Source: Bdellovibrionales bacterium Ga0074137 | Lineage (GTDB): Bacteria; Bdellovibrionota; Bdellovibrionia; Bdellovibrionales; JAMPXM01 | Assembly: GCA_001464715.1 (NCBI GenBank) | Contig: LNDT01000034.1 | Coordinates: 19,321 to 83,320, forward strand | Reading direction: 5' to 3' | DNA: 64,000 nucleotides | Part shown: positions 36,638 through 46,712 of the stretch, one piece after another | How positions within the stretch are numbered: the stretch's first letter is position 1 | Layout of the letters: each line of letters opens with the position of its first letter | Program-made: the position numbers and the translations under genes | Notes under the pieces: model-generated | Databases searched by the model: none | Told to the model about the DNA's origin: nothing | What the model saw: only the letters and a program-made list of their open reading frames with translations

Positions 36638-38866
36638 CTAGAAGCGTTCGACCGCGATGATTCCGGGGATTTTTTGTAGGTCGGCAATGACGAGAGACAG
36701 GTGGGTTTTGTCTCTCACTGAGATTTCAAATTGGCAGACGGCTTTTTTGTCTTTTGTCGTGCGCGCTTGAACGTTCAAGATATTCGCGCTTCGAGCAGAG
36801 AACGTTTCACTCATACTCTTTAAGAGGCCTGGGATGTCTTGGCTAATAACCCGAAGACGAACGTTTCGGGTTTGACCTTCTGGTGTCGTGTCGACGGTCC
36901 AACCCACATCGATGCGGCGCTCGTTATCGACCTCAAAAGCTTTTTCGCAATCCGAACGGTGAATGGTAATACCGCGACCGCGCGTGATGAATCCAGAAAT
37001 CGGATCACCTGGAATCGGGTTACAACATCGCGCAAACCGCACCAAAAGATCATCAAGACCATCGACACGAATGATCGACTTTGTTTTGGCGTTCTTCTTC
37101 CCAGCGTTGGCGTTGGAAAATACTTTTTCTAAGAAAGACTTTGGCTTTTCTTCCTCTGCCAGAGGCGGTTTAAGATCCGGCTCGAAGGTCAGTAGAACGT
37201 CATTGGCCGTAATTTTTCCGTAGCCGATCTGAACATGCAGATCATCCAGATCGTGGACCTTGAAATGCCGTGCGATGCGATCAAACTCTTTTGACGGTCG
37301 CAGGTACTGATCTTTCGCCAACTTATATTTCGCGAACTCTTTTTCTAGAATATCAAGACCAAGCTCGGCCGCTCGCTTGCGCTCTTGGTTTGTAACGAAC
37401 CATCGAATTTTTGATTTTGCTCGCGTCGTGACGGCATACTTTAGCCAATCCTTGGACGGCGTTTGATCGGGCTTCGTAATGACTTCAATCGTATCGCCAT
37501 TTCGAAGTTTGTGTTTCAGCGGTACGATGCGGCCGTTAACTCGCGCTCCAGAACATCGATGACCGACATCGGTGTGAACCGCATAGGCAAAATCAATTGG
37601 CGTCGCACCATCGGGAAGTTCCCGCACTTCGCCCTTGGGGGTAAAAACATAGATTTCGCGATCGAAAAGATCCGTCTTTACTGTCTCCAAAAATTCGTCG
37701 GGACTTCCCACCTGCTGATGAAGGGAAACCAGATCACGAAGCCACTCAAACTTTTTTTCCGCTGTTGCTCCGCCGGCCACACGACCGCCGCCTTCTTTGT
37801 ATTTCCAGTGCGCGGCAATTCCCCGCTCGGCCACGAGATGCATGTCCTTCGTTCGAATTTGAATCTCGATGCGCTCAGCACCGGGCCCAATCACCGTCGT
37901 GTGAAGCGACTGGTAGTTGTTCACTTTCGGCATGGCAATGAAATCTTTGAAACGCCCCGGCACAGGCTTCCACAAAGAGTGTACGTGTCCCAAAACTTCG
38001 TAACACTCCCCCACACTGGCCACGACAACTCGAAACGCGAGGAGATCATGAATTTGTTCGTAATCCAGCTGCCGAGCCTGCATTTTTTTGTAAATGGAAA
38101 ACAAATGTTTCGGCCGGCCGAAAACTTCAAACTTAATTTTTGTCTGTGACGAGAGCTCATTGGAAAGAAGACGCTTAACATCTTCGATGTATTTCTCACG
38201 TTCGGCCTTGCGCTTGGCGACTTGAGTGGCCAGTTGATAGTACATGTCGGGTTTTGAATATCGAAGAGACAGATCTTCGAGTTCTGTTTTGATCGACATA
38301 ATACCGAGGCGGCCCGCCAGCGGCGCATAAATATCCAGTGTCTCTTGAGCGATGCGAACTTGCTTCTCGTACGGCATCGCCGACAAAGAACGCATATTGT
38401 GAAGTCGATCAGCCAACTTCACAAGAACGACGCGAACGTCTTTCCCCATCGCGACGATCATCTTTCGAATGTTCTCGCCCTGCTTCTCGTGGGTGTTTCG
38501 AAATCCAAGCTGAGAAATTTTCGTCACACCATCAACGAGTTCACGAACGGTTTTTCCAAAATCTCGCTCGACATCCTGAAGTGTAGCGTGGGTATCTTCG
38601 ACGGTGTCGTGCAAAAGTCCGGTGATCACGGTCGCTGTATCGAGGCGAAGTTCCGCCAGAATCGCGGCCACTCCAAGTGGGTGGGTCACATACGGTTCGC
38701 CACTTCGACGGAACTGTCCGTCGTGAGCTTTTTCAGAAAAACGGTAGGCTTTTTCAATAGCGGCGGTGTCCGCCGAGGGATCATAAAGCTTTACGGCCTC
38801 GATCAAATCTTCGATCGACTCCGGTGAACTTTGCGCCAGAATTTCTGCAGAGGATTCGTCGACCAT
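36638..38866 (-). CDS. rsh: Bifunctional (p)ppGpp synthetase/hydrolase Rsh
   Basis: Makes and degrades (p)ppGpp in the stringent response. The 742-residue protein has an intact HD hydrolase (YVTHPLGVA, LLHDTVEDT, LADRLHNM), a synthetase domain (GRFKDFIAMPKVNNYQSLHT, EIQIRTKDMHLVAERGIAAHW), a TGS domain (VFTPKGEVRELPDGATPIDFAYAVH), the zinc-finger region (CCNPIPGDPI) and an ACT domain. Both activities therefore look possible. It follows rpoZ in the same order as in many proteobacteria. A GGGGC-TAT-GCCCC stem (38928-38940) lies in the gap right after rpoZ. Confidence 0.96.
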   Translation of the reverse strand: MVDESSAEILAQSSPESIEDLIEAVKLYDPSADTAAIEKAYRFSEKAHDGQFRRSGEPYVTHPLGVAAILAELRLDTATVITGLLHDTVEDTHATLQDVERDFGKTVRELVDGVTKISQLGFRNTHEKQGENIRKMIVAMGKDVRVVLVKLADRLHNMRSLSAMPYEKQVRIAQETLDIYAPLAGRLGIMSIKTELEDLSLRYSKPDMYYQLATQVAKRKAEREKYIEDVKRLLSNELSSQTKIKFEVFGRPKHLFSIYKKMQARQLDYEQIHDLLAFRVVVASVGECYEVLGHVHSLWKPVPGRFKDFIAMPKVNNYQSLHTTVIGPGAERIEIQIRTKDMHLVAERGIAAHWKYKEGGGRVAGGATAEKKFEWLRDLVSLHQQVGSPDEFLETVKTDLFDREIYVFTPKGEVRELPDGATPIDFAYAVHTDVGHRCSGARVNGRIVPLKHKLRNGDTIEVITKPDQTPSKDWLKYAVTTRAKSKIRWFVTNQERKRAAELGLDILEKEFAKYKLAKDQYLRPSKEFDRIARHFKVHDLDDLHVQIGYGKITANDVLLTFEPDLKPPLAEEEKPKSFLEKVFSNANAGKKNAKTKSIIRVDGLDDLLVRFARCCNPIPGDPISGFITRGRGITIHRSDCEKAFEVDNERRIDVGWTVDTTPEGQTRNVRLRVISQDIPGLLKSMSETFSARSANILNVQARTTKDKKAVCQFEISVRDKTHLSLVIADLQKIPGIIAVERF

Positions 38867-38942
38867 GCCCGAAGACCTTATCGGCGCGGAATGCCAATGA
38901 GAAGAGCATAAAATTCAGGAGTTTAAGGGGGCTATGCCCCGC

Positions 38943-39176
38943 CTACCGGTTCAGGTCGTGTTCAACCTGGGCAATTTGATCTTCACTGTTCACTTCTTCG
39001 AAGCGGACCGAACCGGCCGCGACCTCGCGAAGTGATGTGACGATGTACTTGTTTCGACCCGTGACGGTCGCCGAGGCGCCCTTCAGGAGCTGTTTTGATC
39101 GCTTCGCGACCAAAAGAACGAGTGCAAAACGATTTTCAACTTTATCGAGACAATCTTCTACCGTGACGCGTGCCAT
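38943..39176 (-). CDS. rpoZ: RNA polymerase omega subunit
   Basis: A 77-residue protein that helps fold beta prime and takes part in ppGpp response. [30 protein letters not shown] is a typical start and matches the family along its whole length. It lies between gmk (20 bases before) and rsh, the gmk-rpoZ-spoT order known from many proteobacteria. Confidence 0.97.
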   Translation of the reverse strand: MARVTVEDCLDKVENRFALVLLVAKRSKQLLKGASATVTGRNKYIVTSLREVAAGSVRFEEVNSEDQIAQVEHDLNR

Positions 39177-39196
39177 AGGTCGGGAGCTTAACGCTC

Positions 39197-39763
39197 CTAG
39201 GCCTTGGTTTCAATGAGTTTCTGGACCAAGGCTTTGAACTCGGCAAAAGACCGCTCAAAGTCGTCATTGACGACCTGATGATCGAATCGGTCGGCAAATG
39301 AAACTTCCCGTGCGGCATTTTTCATTCGAAGTTCGATATCAACGGTTCGCCCACCATCGCGCTTTATGACGCGTCGCCGCAGTTCTTCAATCGAGGGCGG
39401 AAGGATGAAAATTGAAGCCGCATCCTGATACTTGGCTTTGAAAGTCGCAGCTCCTTGCACATCGACGTCCATGATTATGACTTTTCCATCGCGCCAGGCA
39501 TTTTCAATCTGATCAAGAGGCGTCCCATAGAGATTTGCGTGAACTTCGGCCCACTCCACAAAAAATCCCTGCTCCACGAGTGCGGCAAACCCTTCGCGCG
39601 TCACAAAATGATACGGATGTCCTTCCGACTCGCCAGCACGCATGGGACGCGTCGTGTAAGTGACGGTGTCGACAAGGATTGGCATCTCGCGACTGAGTCG
39701 CTCAACGAAACTGGATTTTCCAGCACCGCTCGGCGCAGCTACGATAATCATTCGCGCACTCAC
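39197..39763 (-). CDS. gmk: Guanylate kinase
   Basis: Phosphorylates GMP to GDP with ATP. It has the P-loop [11 protein letters not shown], the TTRPMRAGE and GHPYHFV segments that bind GMP, and the Arg-rich lid ([11 protein letters not shown]). The 188-residue length is normal. Start is GTG 39763, with GGGGAGG four bases before it; the in-frame ATG at 39751 is an alternative. Fourth gene after mutL in a compact unit. Confidence 0.97.
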   Translation of the reverse strand: MSARMIIVAAPSGAGKSSFVERLSREMPILVDTVTYTTRPMRAGESEGHPYHFVTREGFAALVEQGFFVEWAEVHANLYGTPLDQIENAWRDGKVIIMDVDVQGAATFKAKYQDAASIFILPPSIEELRRRVIKRDGGRTVDIELRMKNAAREVSFADRFDHQVVNDDFERSFAEFKALVQKLIETKA

Positions 39764-39775
39764 GATGCCTCCCCG

Positions 39776-40699
39776 TTACTCGACATTCTGAACCTGTTCT
39801 CGAATTTTTTCCACGAGCGTCTTTGCCTCTACGACCAATCTTGTAAGTTCGGCCGTCTGACTTTTAGATCCGACAGTGTTCACTTCTCGCAAAAGCTCCT
39901 GCGCATAGAAGTCGAGCGTCTTTCCGATCGGAGCCGAGCTTTGCGCCGCAGGACTTTTGGCCGGACTCTTCACAAGATCTCTGTAAACTTTCAAGTGCGC
40001 CGACAAGCGCGAGATTTCCTCTTGAATGTCGCCACGGTCGATGAGGATTGCGACTTCCTGGTGAAATCTTGAATCCTCAGTTCCCGGAGGTTTGAGACCA
40101 GAGGCTTCGAGGCGATCCATCCGAGTTTTCAAACGAGTTCGCAAATCATCTGGTGCTAGGCTCGCAAGTTTTGCGACCTGCTGAACCGCTTTTGATAGCT
40201 CATCCATCAGACGTAAAAGTTCGTCTTGAATCGTTTTACCTTCGCGGATTTTTTCTTTGTCCAAGGCTTTAAGTGCTTCGGTCGCCGCTTTCATCACGTC
40301 GCTCTTTTCGCGCTCTGTGAGACGATTGTCGTTCACGACGCGAATAACATCGGGAGCTTTGGCGAGCACTTCAAAAGGAATTTCCGACTCTTTCGAGCCC
40401 GTCGCTTTCGCAAGTTTCTTCAGAGCTAACACCCATTGCTGCGCCAGTCGTTCGTCGATTTCGACGTGAGCGTTGTTTTCATTCCCACGACCGCGATTGA
40501 TGTGAAGATCTACCGTTCCACGAGTCATCAACGACTGGACAAGGGTTCGAAGTTCTGGCTCGAGTTCGGCCCATTCGCGCGGCACATGCACACGGACTTC
40601 GAGAAACCGACCATTCACCGATCGCGCCCATGATTCTGAGTTCTGCGATCCTGATTTGGTGGACGGCTTCGAGCGGCCGTACCCGGTCATGCTTTTCAT
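39776..40699 (-). CDS. yicC: YicC family endoribonuclease-like protein
   Basis: A 307-residue protein of the YicC family: it starts MKSMTGYGRS and ends with the conserved FYAQELLREVNTVGSKSQ motif and the terminal helix. Family members in other bacteria have been reported to cut or destabilise RNA. The neighbours miaA and gmk are the typical context. The N-domain and the C-terminal coiled helices are both complete. The Asp residues of the central region are kept. Confidence 0.93.
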   Translation of the reverse strand: MKSMTGYGRSKPSTKSGSQNSESWARSVNGRFLEVRVHVPREWAELEPELRTLVQSLMTRGTVDLHINRGRGNENNAHVEIDERLAQQWVLALKKLAKATGSKESEIPFEVLAKAPDVIRVVNDNRLTEREKSDVMKAATEALKALDKEKIREGKTIQDELLRLMDELSKAVQQVAKLASLAPDDLRTRLKTRMDRLEASGLKPPGTEDSRFHQEVAILIDRGDIQEEISRLSAHLKVYRDLVKSPAKSPAAQSSAPIGKTLDFYAQELLREVNTVGSKSQTAELTRLVVEAKTLVEKIREQVQNVE

Positions 40700-40726
40700 G
40701 CGGGGAGCATCGAGGAGTATGCGTCT

Positions 40727-41683
40727 TCAGTCAAGCGCACGAGCGGCAACGCGAAGAATTTCGTCCTTCGCTGTTTTGGTCTCAAGATCGGCATCATACC
40801 ATTTGGTGTCATACCCACGGGCAAACCAAGTTCGCTGCTTTTTCGCAAGTTTCAGAGTTCCTTGGACGATCATTGGCTCAAGCAACTCGAGCGAAAGCTC
40901 GCCGCGCAGATGTTGGACGACTTCCTTGTAGCCCACCGATTGAAGCGCCGGTCGATCAACTAAACCCTTTTCATAGAGGGCGCGCACTTCCTCAATAAGG
41001 CCTTGTGCCAGCATTGCACGCGTCCTTGCCATCACTCTTGGCTCAAGACGTGCCCGCTCAAGCCGAAGCCCGAAAGTCGCAACCTTTCGCCCTGGAAAAC
41101 GATTCTTCGCCTCAAGCTCAAAATCGACTTTCATTTTGCTCAAAGTTTCACCCGTTGGAAGTGTCTCAAGAATTTCAAGGGCACGGACGATTCTATACCG
41201 GTCCTGCGGAGCTATCTTTTTTGCAGTCTCTGGATCTCTTGTCTCAAGCTCCTTGTGAACTGCGGATAGACCTTCGACGTCGATGCGCTTCTCAAGTCTA
41301 TTTTGGATCGCTTCATTCTTTCGATGAATGGGGTACATTCCCTTTTCAAAGGCCTGGATATAAAACCCACTACCACCGACGACGATGAAGCTTTTTTCAG
41401 GCTTCGCCCGAACCAGAGCCAGAGCCTCGCGCTCAAAATCGCCGGCCGTGTAATCCTTCGTTACAGAAACGTGCCCCACAAAATGATGTTTTACTTTTGC
41501 CAATTCCTCATCAGTGGGACGGGCAGAGCCGATTTTAAGTTCGTCGTAGAATTGAACACTATCAGCCGAAATAATTTCGGCACCGAGGCGCTTTGCAATT
41601 TCAATAGCCAGAGCCGTTTTTCCGGTCGCCGTCGGCCCCACCAAAAAGAATAAGACGGGTGAATGACTTCCCGAACTTTTCAC
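40727..41683 (-). CDS. miaA: tRNA dimethylallyltransferase
   Basis: Adds the dimethylallyl group to A37 of tRNAs that read UNN codons. It has the P-loop LVGPTATGKTAL, the ISADSVQFYDELKIGSARP segment, the GGSGFYIQA motif and the substrate lid with QDRYRIVRALE. The start is GTG 41683, the only one before the P-loop. A four-base gap follows mutL. The length (318) is normal. A tRNA-Leu(CAA), a likely substrate, is encoded at the far right end of the window. Confidence 0.97.
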   Translation of the reverse strand: MKSSGSHSPVLFFLVGPTATGKTALAIEIAKRLGAEIISADSVQFYDELKIGSARPTDEELAKVKHHFVGHVSVTKDYTAGDFEREALALVRAKPEKSFIVVGGSGFYIQAFEKGMYPIHRKNEAIQNRLEKRIDVEGLSAVHKELETRDPETAKKIAPQDRYRIVRALEILETLPTGETLSKMKVDFELEAKNRFPGRKVATFGLRLERARLEPRVMARTRAMLAQGLIEEVRALYEKGLVDRPALQSVGYKEVVQHLRGELSLELLEPMIVQGTLKLAKKQRTWFARGYDTKWYDADLETKTAKDEILRVAARALD

Positions 41684-41687
41684 GTCT

Positions 41688-43568
41688 TCAACCTATTCGT
41701 CCAAAATCTCGCTCGAGTCGCGAAAATGGATACTCGACCGACACCGGCCGACCATGGGGACAGAAACTAGAAAGCGGAAATTCATCCATCTGCTCTAAAA
41801 GCTCGCGCATTTCTTGATGCGACAACGTTTGCCCCGCTCGCACCACCGAGTGACATGCGAGTCGCGCAAACACGTCGCCAATTCGCTCTTCAAGAACGTG
41901 TCCGCCCCCGCGATCCAGCAGAGCTTGCGCAAATTCCTTTAACGACCGACCGATCACTTCGCTTTTCAAAATGACCGGTATCGAAGAGACCGCCAACGCC
42001 GACGGGCCCAGCCTCTCGATCGAAAGCCCGATTCTTAAAAGATCGGAAGCCGAGGGCAATAGAGCTTCAACAAGCTCGGGTTCAAGTTCAACCACGATGG
42101 GAAATAGGAGCGACTGAGTTTCCATCGTTCCCGATTCACTCTTATTTTTCCAAGCTTTCATCAAACGCTCAAAAGCGACACGCTCGTGCGCTGCGTGCTG
42201 ATCCACAAAGACAAGTCGGTCGTCATCTTGACACACCAAATAAGTGAGATCCGCTTGTCCCAAGATCTGAAGCCGAGACCAAACGCCTTTTGAAACCTGT
42301 GGCGCAGAGTCCGATGGCGGCTCTGAAATTTTCGAAGTGAATTCTTTTTTCTTCAGCTGAACGGCCTCGGTTCCATCAAAGAAACTTTTCGTGGGCGAAT
42401 CCGACGGAAGATAGGGCCGCGTAAAATCATTAACCGTCAACACCTCAGCCCTCGCAGGCATCGCCGTCATCGATGAGGCTGTCATCGAGCCGCGCGAGAC
42501 CGCGGCTGCTGAACTATACTCGCGCGATGGCGCGTCTTGTATCCACGGCGCCTTCTCAAGAGCTTCGCGAAGCGTCCTTGAGACGGCGCGAAAAGCCCTT
42601 GAGGGTTCCCGAAATTTTACCGCCGACTTTGTGGGATGAATATTGACGTCCACTTCACCGTCGGGAACCGAGAGCTTTACGACCGCGTAAGGATATTCGC
42701 CGTGCATGAGTAGCCCGCGGTAAGATTCCAGAACTGCGGCTTGAAGTGACCTGTCTTGAATCCAACGATTTTGCACGAAGAACCAAAGGCCTTTCGAATT
42801 TCCGATGACATCTTGAGGACCAGAAAAAGCGATCTCAGCTTTTAAACCCTCAAACTCTCCCTGCGTCGAATGTAGCGGCACGACTCCCGAGACCAACGAA
42901 AATACAGCCCTGGCCCGAGTCAAAAAATCATCATCACTTTTAAGAACAAACTCCGTCTTACCTTTCGAGCGAAGTCGAAAGCCGATCCGGGGTGCACCCA
43001 TTGCAGCGGCCTTAACAACAAGCCGAATCTGTGCGCCTTCGGCCGCCTCTGATTTCATAAATTTCAGACGTGCCGGAACATTTTCAAACAAATCATTAAC
43101 GATGATTGTGGTCCCAGGGTTTCCCGCAATTGGCGCCACTGATTCAAGCCGCCCAAATTCGCTCTTGACCCGAGCCGCTGTCGCTTCGCTATGTGGTCTT
43201 GAGATAATTTCAAGACGACTCACGGCACCGATTGAAGCCAAAGCTTCTCCGCGAAAACCGAACGACGTGAGCGTCCAGAGATCATCGGCCGTTTTAATTT
43301 TACTGGTAGCGTGCCTTGCCAACGCGCGGCTGAGGTCTTCGGCACGGATTCCAGAGCCATTGTCTGTCACTCGAACCGAGCGTCCACCGTGGTCAAATTC
43401 AATTTCAATTTCGGACGCACCTGCATCCACGGCATTTTCAATGAGCTCTTTCACTAAGTGAGCGGGACGTTCGACCACTTCGCCCGCAGCAATTTGATCG
43501 ACAACATCGGACGGAAGCTCTTGGATGACACGCGGTTCACCAGGCGTGTGAGGAATTTGATTTTCCAT
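41688..43568 (-). CDS. mutL: DNA mismatch repair protein MutL, endonuclease type
   Basis: MutL links mismatch recognition by MutS to strand removal. The N-terminal GHKL ATPase is complete (ELIENAVDAG, VTDNGSGI, TSFGFRGEALASI). The C-terminal domain has the metal endonuclease motif DQHAAHERVAFE (the DQHA-x2-E-x4-E pattern) and the FCPHGRP motif, so this MutL is of the type that nicks DNA itself and needs no MutH. A linker of about 110 residues, rich in Ser/Ala/Met, joins them. The ATG follows the upstream TAA directly. 626 residues. Confidence 0.97.
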   Translation of the reverse strand: MENQIPHTPGEPRVIQELPSDVVDQIAAGEVVERPAHLVKELIENAVDAGASEIEIEFDHGGRSVRVTDNGSGIRAEDLSRALARHATSKIKTADDLWTLTSFGFRGEALASIGAVSRLEIISRPHSEATAARVKSEFGRLESVAPIAGNPGTTIIVNDLFENVPARLKFMKSEAAEGAQIRLVVKAAAMGAPRIGFRLRSKGKTEFVLKSDDDFLTRARAVFSLVSGVVPLHSTQGEFEGLKAEIAFSGPQDVIGNSKGLWFFVQNRWIQDRSLQAAVLESYRGLLMHGEYPYAVVKLSVPDGEVDVNIHPTKSAVKFREPSRAFRAVSRTLREALEKAPWIQDAPSREYSSAAAVSRGSMTASSMTAMPARAEVLTVNDFTRPYLPSDSPTKSFFDGTEAVQLKKKEFTSKISEPPSDSAPQVSKGVWSRLQILGQADLTYLVCQDDDRLVFVDQHAAHERVAFERLMKAWKNKSESGTMETQSLLFPIVVELEPELVEALLPSASDLLRIGLSIERLGPSALAVSSIPVILKSEVIGRSLKEFAQALLDRGGGHVLEERIGDVFARLACHSVVRAGQTLSHQEMRELLEQMDEFPLSSFCPHGRPVSVEYPFSRLERDFGRIG

Positions 43569-44612
43569 TTAGAACACCGTCCCGATCGCCAACTGAAATT
43601 GATGATACGTTTTGTCTTCAAACATGTATTTCCCCTCAAGCCTCACCGAAATGTCGTCGAATCGGTGACCCGCCGTCAGCTCAACCGTTGCTCCAAGTTC
43701 AGTTCTCCAGCGCGACGAAGTTTGATCACCCTGAGCTGTCTGAGTATTGGCGATCACCAACAAGGGTCCCACACCCAGAGCAACAAGCGTGTTATCGCGA
43801 AAAAAAACAGGAAGGAGAAGATTGGCATCCGTCCACATAACAAAGCCCGATGGCTTTATCGACGACATCGCTTCATTGTAGGGAGGCGCTCCATAATGGA
43901 GAACGACATTCACATCCATCAGCGGTCCAGAAAAAAGAATATCCGGACCAGTGATTTTAAAACCGTAGTGAAGAAGGCTCGCGATAAAGTCTTGGCCGCC
44001 GACCGATTCTTTGTACTGTGTTTGTCCCAACACCAAGCTCACGGATCTAGAGAACGCAAAGGGCTCACGCTGTTTGCGGGAACTCCCGTCACTTGGCTCA
44101 CCATTGTCGGCGTCCGTTTCAGCGTCACTGTCCGAAGCAAATGGCCCGGGTTTCGCTGCCTGCGCTTGGACTTCCGCCAAAACTTTTTTCGCCGCAGCCT
44201 CTGGCTTCACATCAAGAATTAAAACCCAACCCAGCCGACCGGCGACGCGCGTTCGATGAAATTTAGCAAATTCGCCGCGCGTGCCCTTTGAAACCGGGAT
44301 TTTTACACCCTGCTGTACGGTCGCGATGACTTTAGCATCAAGATCGGGCTTCTCGTAAATTTGTGTCGACGGAGCAACAACAACGGCGAAACGGCCAGAG
44401 GCTTTCGCCGGAGCGGATTTCTTCCGCACAGTGCTTTTTGAACGGACAGTGGATTTTCGTTGCGCGGGTTTTCGCTCTACCAAGTATCTATTTGGCAAAT
44501 TTCTAGCTGGCGTTTGCGCGGAGGCAGATTCGACATGGCCACCCAAAATAAACAACGAAAGCATCACGGACAAAAAGAGAGCGACCGAATTTCGCCACGC
44601 TCTTGCCGTCAT
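43569..44612 (-). CDS. Outer-membrane protein with SH3-like domain
   Basis: A ~347-residue exported protein. The signal peptide (VALFLSVMLSLFILGGHVESASA) is followed by a basic Ser/Lys/Arg repeat (RKSTVRSKSTVRKKSA), a bacterial SH3-like domain (residues ~80-145, VAPSTQIYEKPDLDAKVIATVQQGVKIP) and a C-terminal region of alternating strands ending FQLAIGTVF. The last Phe and strand pattern suggest a beta-barrel. SH3-like domains often bind peptidoglycan, so it may tie the outer membrane to the wall; this is inference. ATG 44612 overlaps the glycosyltransferase stop (ATGA), while the GTG at 44630 is less likely. Confidence 0.78.
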   Translation of the reverse strand: MTARAWRNSVALFLSVMLSLFILGGHVESASAQTPARNLPNRYLVERKPAQRKSTVRSKSTVRKKSAPAKASGRFAVVVAPSTQIYEKPDLDAKVIATVQQGVKIPVSKGTRGEFAKFHRTRVAGRLGWVLILDVKPEAAAKKVLAEVQAQAAKPGPFASDSDAETDADNGEPSDGSSRKQREPFAFSRSVSLVLGQTQYKESVGGQDFIASLLHYGFKITGPDILFSGPLMDVNVVLHYGAPPYNEAMSSIKPSGFVMWTDANLLLPVFFRDNTLVALGVGPLLVIANTQTAQGDQTSSRWRTELGATVELTAGHRFDDISVRLEGKYMFEDKTYHQFQLAIGTVF

Positions 44613-45373
44613 CCGAAACGCATTCCCCACACGCGGCCAAAAGCTTCAAAAACAATTTTCGAATTCATCTTGCTCTGACCAACTCGCCGATCTTCAAACT
44701 GAATGGGAACTTCAACGCCCTTAAAGCCAGCTTCCAGACTTCGGTACTTTAGTTCGATCTGAAAACTATAACCATTCGATTTCACCCGGTCGAGACCGAG
44801 ACCGCGAAGTGTCTTGGCCGTCCATGCGTTGAATCCGCCCGTCCAATCATTGAGCGGGTACCCCAAAATAGTTCGGCTATAGAGGCTTCCACCGCGGCTT
44901 ATGATTTTTCTCCCGAGGCCCCAGTTAATGGTCCCACCACCGGCGACGTAGCGAGATCCCACCGCAAAATCACTTCCCTTCAGAATTGCTTCGATCAATT
45001 TCAAAAGGTCTTCCGGACGATGAGAAAAATCAGCATCCATTTCTATCAAAACGTCGAAGTTTTCTTTAAGGCCCCATTCGAAACCCGCCAAATAGGCTTT
45101 TCCAAGTCCCTGCTTACCGGGTCTCGAAAGTAAATGAAGCCGCGAACCGCCGTCTCTGGAAAGCGCCATCGCTGAATTTTGCATTTCGCGCACAGCCTCG
45201 GCTGTGCCGTCGGGGGAATTGTCGTCGACCACAAGAACAGACGTCGCGGCTTCAATGGAGCCGACCGGAGACATTCCATCGACCGCGGAAAATATCGCCG
45301 CAACTAAAGGGCGAATGTTTTCGATCTCATTATAGGTAGGAACGATGACTAGAACACGCTTGGACGCCGACAT
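44609..45373 (-). CDS. DPM1-like family 2 glycosyltransferase
   Basis: A soluble GT2 enzyme of about 254 residues similar to dolichyl/polyprenyl-phosphate mannose or glucose synthases. It has VLVIVPTYNEIENI, the nucleotide-binding VVDDNSPDGTAE, EMDADFSHRPED with the metal DxD, and the acceptor region IISRGGSLYSRTILGYPLNDWTGG. No C-terminal helices, so it is the short form. I use ATG 45373 (MSASKRV); ATG 45385 and TTG 45403 are alternatives. Presumed to make a lipid-linked sugar for envelope glycans. Confidence 0.9.
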   Translation of the reverse strand: MSASKRVLVIVPTYNEIENIRPLVAAIFSAVDGMSPVGSIEAATSVLVVDDNSPDGTAEAVREMQNSAMALSRDGGSRLHLLSRPGKQGLGKAYLAGFEWGLKENFDVLIEMDADFSHRPEDLLKLIEAILKGSDFAVGSRYVAGGGTINWGLGRKIISRGGSLYSRTILGYPLNDWTGGFNAWTAKTLRGLGLDRVKSNGYSFQIELKYRSLEAGFKGVEVPIQFEDRRVGQSKMNSKIVFEAFGRVWGMRFG

Positions 45374-45406
45374 GCGGGTCAACATAGGCGAAACGGGGGC
45401 CAATCG

Positions 45407-45856
45407 TCATGGTTGCTGCGTTGGGTCAGGCCTTCTAGATGTGCGGTTTGATCGCTCTTTTGCTTTTTGCCGCCCGGGTCTTCGGCCCGCGGCAACAATC
45501 GGATCCGCCAAAAGATGAGCCGGGTTTAGCGCTCGCCGCTCAAGGTGCAAACGAACGATTTCTGCGGCCCGCTCCTGAGATTTTCGATAGATGATGGGAT
45601 CAAATCCACACCGCCCACATTTCACGCTCAAACGGTGGCGAAGCCCCACAAAGATTTCTGCAATACCGACGAAAACGGCGCCAAGGCCAAGGCCACGAGC
45701 ATCAAATCCGCCGCTCAGAGGGGACACAACCAAAAGGCCCACAAGAGCACAAATGACGACATCAAAGGCCGAGATGTGGGCTTTCAAATAAACACGGTGA
45801 TCGGCGCTGCAAAAGGCGCATAGGCATCGATCCTTTTTTTGAGTGAGAATTCCCAT
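45407..45856 (-). CDS. Small membrane protein with split zinc-ribbon Cys
   Basis: A 149-residue frame with N-terminal Cys (CLCAFCSADH), two helices (FDVVICALVGLLVVSPLSGG and LGLGAVFVGIAEIFVGL), then CGRCGF and a basic C-terminal tail rich in Arg. The CxxC/CxxC pairs on either side of the helices could form one zinc ribbon on the cytosolic face. Unknown function and family. It is placed just upstream of the glycosyltransferase in the same direction. A CGTGG-TT-CCACG inverted repeat (45872-45883) lies 15 bases before the ATG and could be an operator. Confidence 0.6.
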   Translation of the reverse strand: MGILTQKKDRCLCAFCSADHRVYLKAHISAFDVVICALVGLLVVSPLSGGFDARGLGLGAVFVGIAEIFVGLRHRLSVKCGRCGFDPIIYRKSQERAAEIVRLHLERRALNPAHLLADPIVAAGRRPGRQKAKERSNRTSRRPDPTQQP

Positions 45857-46004
45857 CAGCTTTAAGTTTAGCGTGGTTCCACGAAATCTCGTGAGACCGG
45901 GACGAAAGACCCCGACTCGAGTCCAGAAGTCAGAGGCGAAACGCGACCAAAGCCCCTCACCGATTGGTCTTCAATGCTAGTCTTAATCAAGGAGCGGAGG
46001 CTTT

Positions 46005-46700
46005 ATGAAGAGTTCTTTGAGTGCTTTTTTCAACGTGTCGGTCGTGCTACTGATCGCCGCTTCGGCGACAGAGGCTTGGACGGCGATCGACGATGAAGTG
46101 TCGGACGACGTGAGCTACGAAACGATTGTCGATGAACTTCAAAAGCAAAGTTCCAAACAGACCTCAGGCGCCGCACGCTCAACCAGTCGTCGAAGCTCTT
46201 TTAGTTTGGGAAATGATCCTTTCGAGAATGTTTGGATCCACGCAGGTGTCGGCTTCGCGCAGACAACACAAAACTTAAGTCTACCCAATGGAATTGACGC
46301 CCACATGTCTGGGCGCGGAATCCAGGCGGCTGTCGGAATCGATATTCTCGGTCCCAACCTCGCCGCTGAAGGTGCGGTTAGAACATTTGGCGAAAGCGAA
46401 GACTCGTCGTCGAAAATAAGTCTCAAAGAATTCGACCTTAAAGTTCTTTTCAAACTGCGACGGTCAAATTTGGGATTCCGCGCTGGCGGCGGTCTCTCGG
46501 CTCGCTACATGACTGTCCGATCGGGAGCCGAAAGTTTTGATGTTACGACTCCGGCCAGTATCATCACTGTCGGCGGAGACATATTCCTCACGCCTTCCGT
46601 CAGCTTAGGGCTTGATCTCGGCACTCGAAACGCCATGATTTCTGAAACGTTCGACAAGACAAGCTTCGACGGCACCATCCGACTAGACACGCATTTTTAG
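46005..46700 (+). CDS. Small outer-membrane beta-barrel protein
   Basis: 231 residues: signal peptide (VVLLIAASATEAWTA), a helix-rich acidic N-part (DEVSDDVSYETIVDELQKQ), and a beta domain ending in IRLDTHF. The final Phe and strand alternation fit an eight-strand OmpA/OmpW-like barrel. GGAGCGGAGG upstream supports the ATG. The function is unknown. It is first in a plus-strand group of three genes at 46005-47900. Confidence 0.75.
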   Translation: MKSSLSAFFNVSVVLLIAASATEAWTAIDDEVSDDVSYETIVDELQKQSSKQTSGAARSTSRRSSFSLGNDPFENVWIHAGVGFAQTTQNLSLPNGIDAHMSGRGIQAAVGIDILGPNLAAEGAVRTFGESEDSSSKISLKEFDLKVLFKLRRSNLGFRAGGGLSARYMTVRSGAESFDVTTPASIITVGGDIFLTPSVSLGLDLGTRNAMISETFDKTSFDGTIRLDTHF

Positions 46701-46712
46701 AGAGGGCTTTTT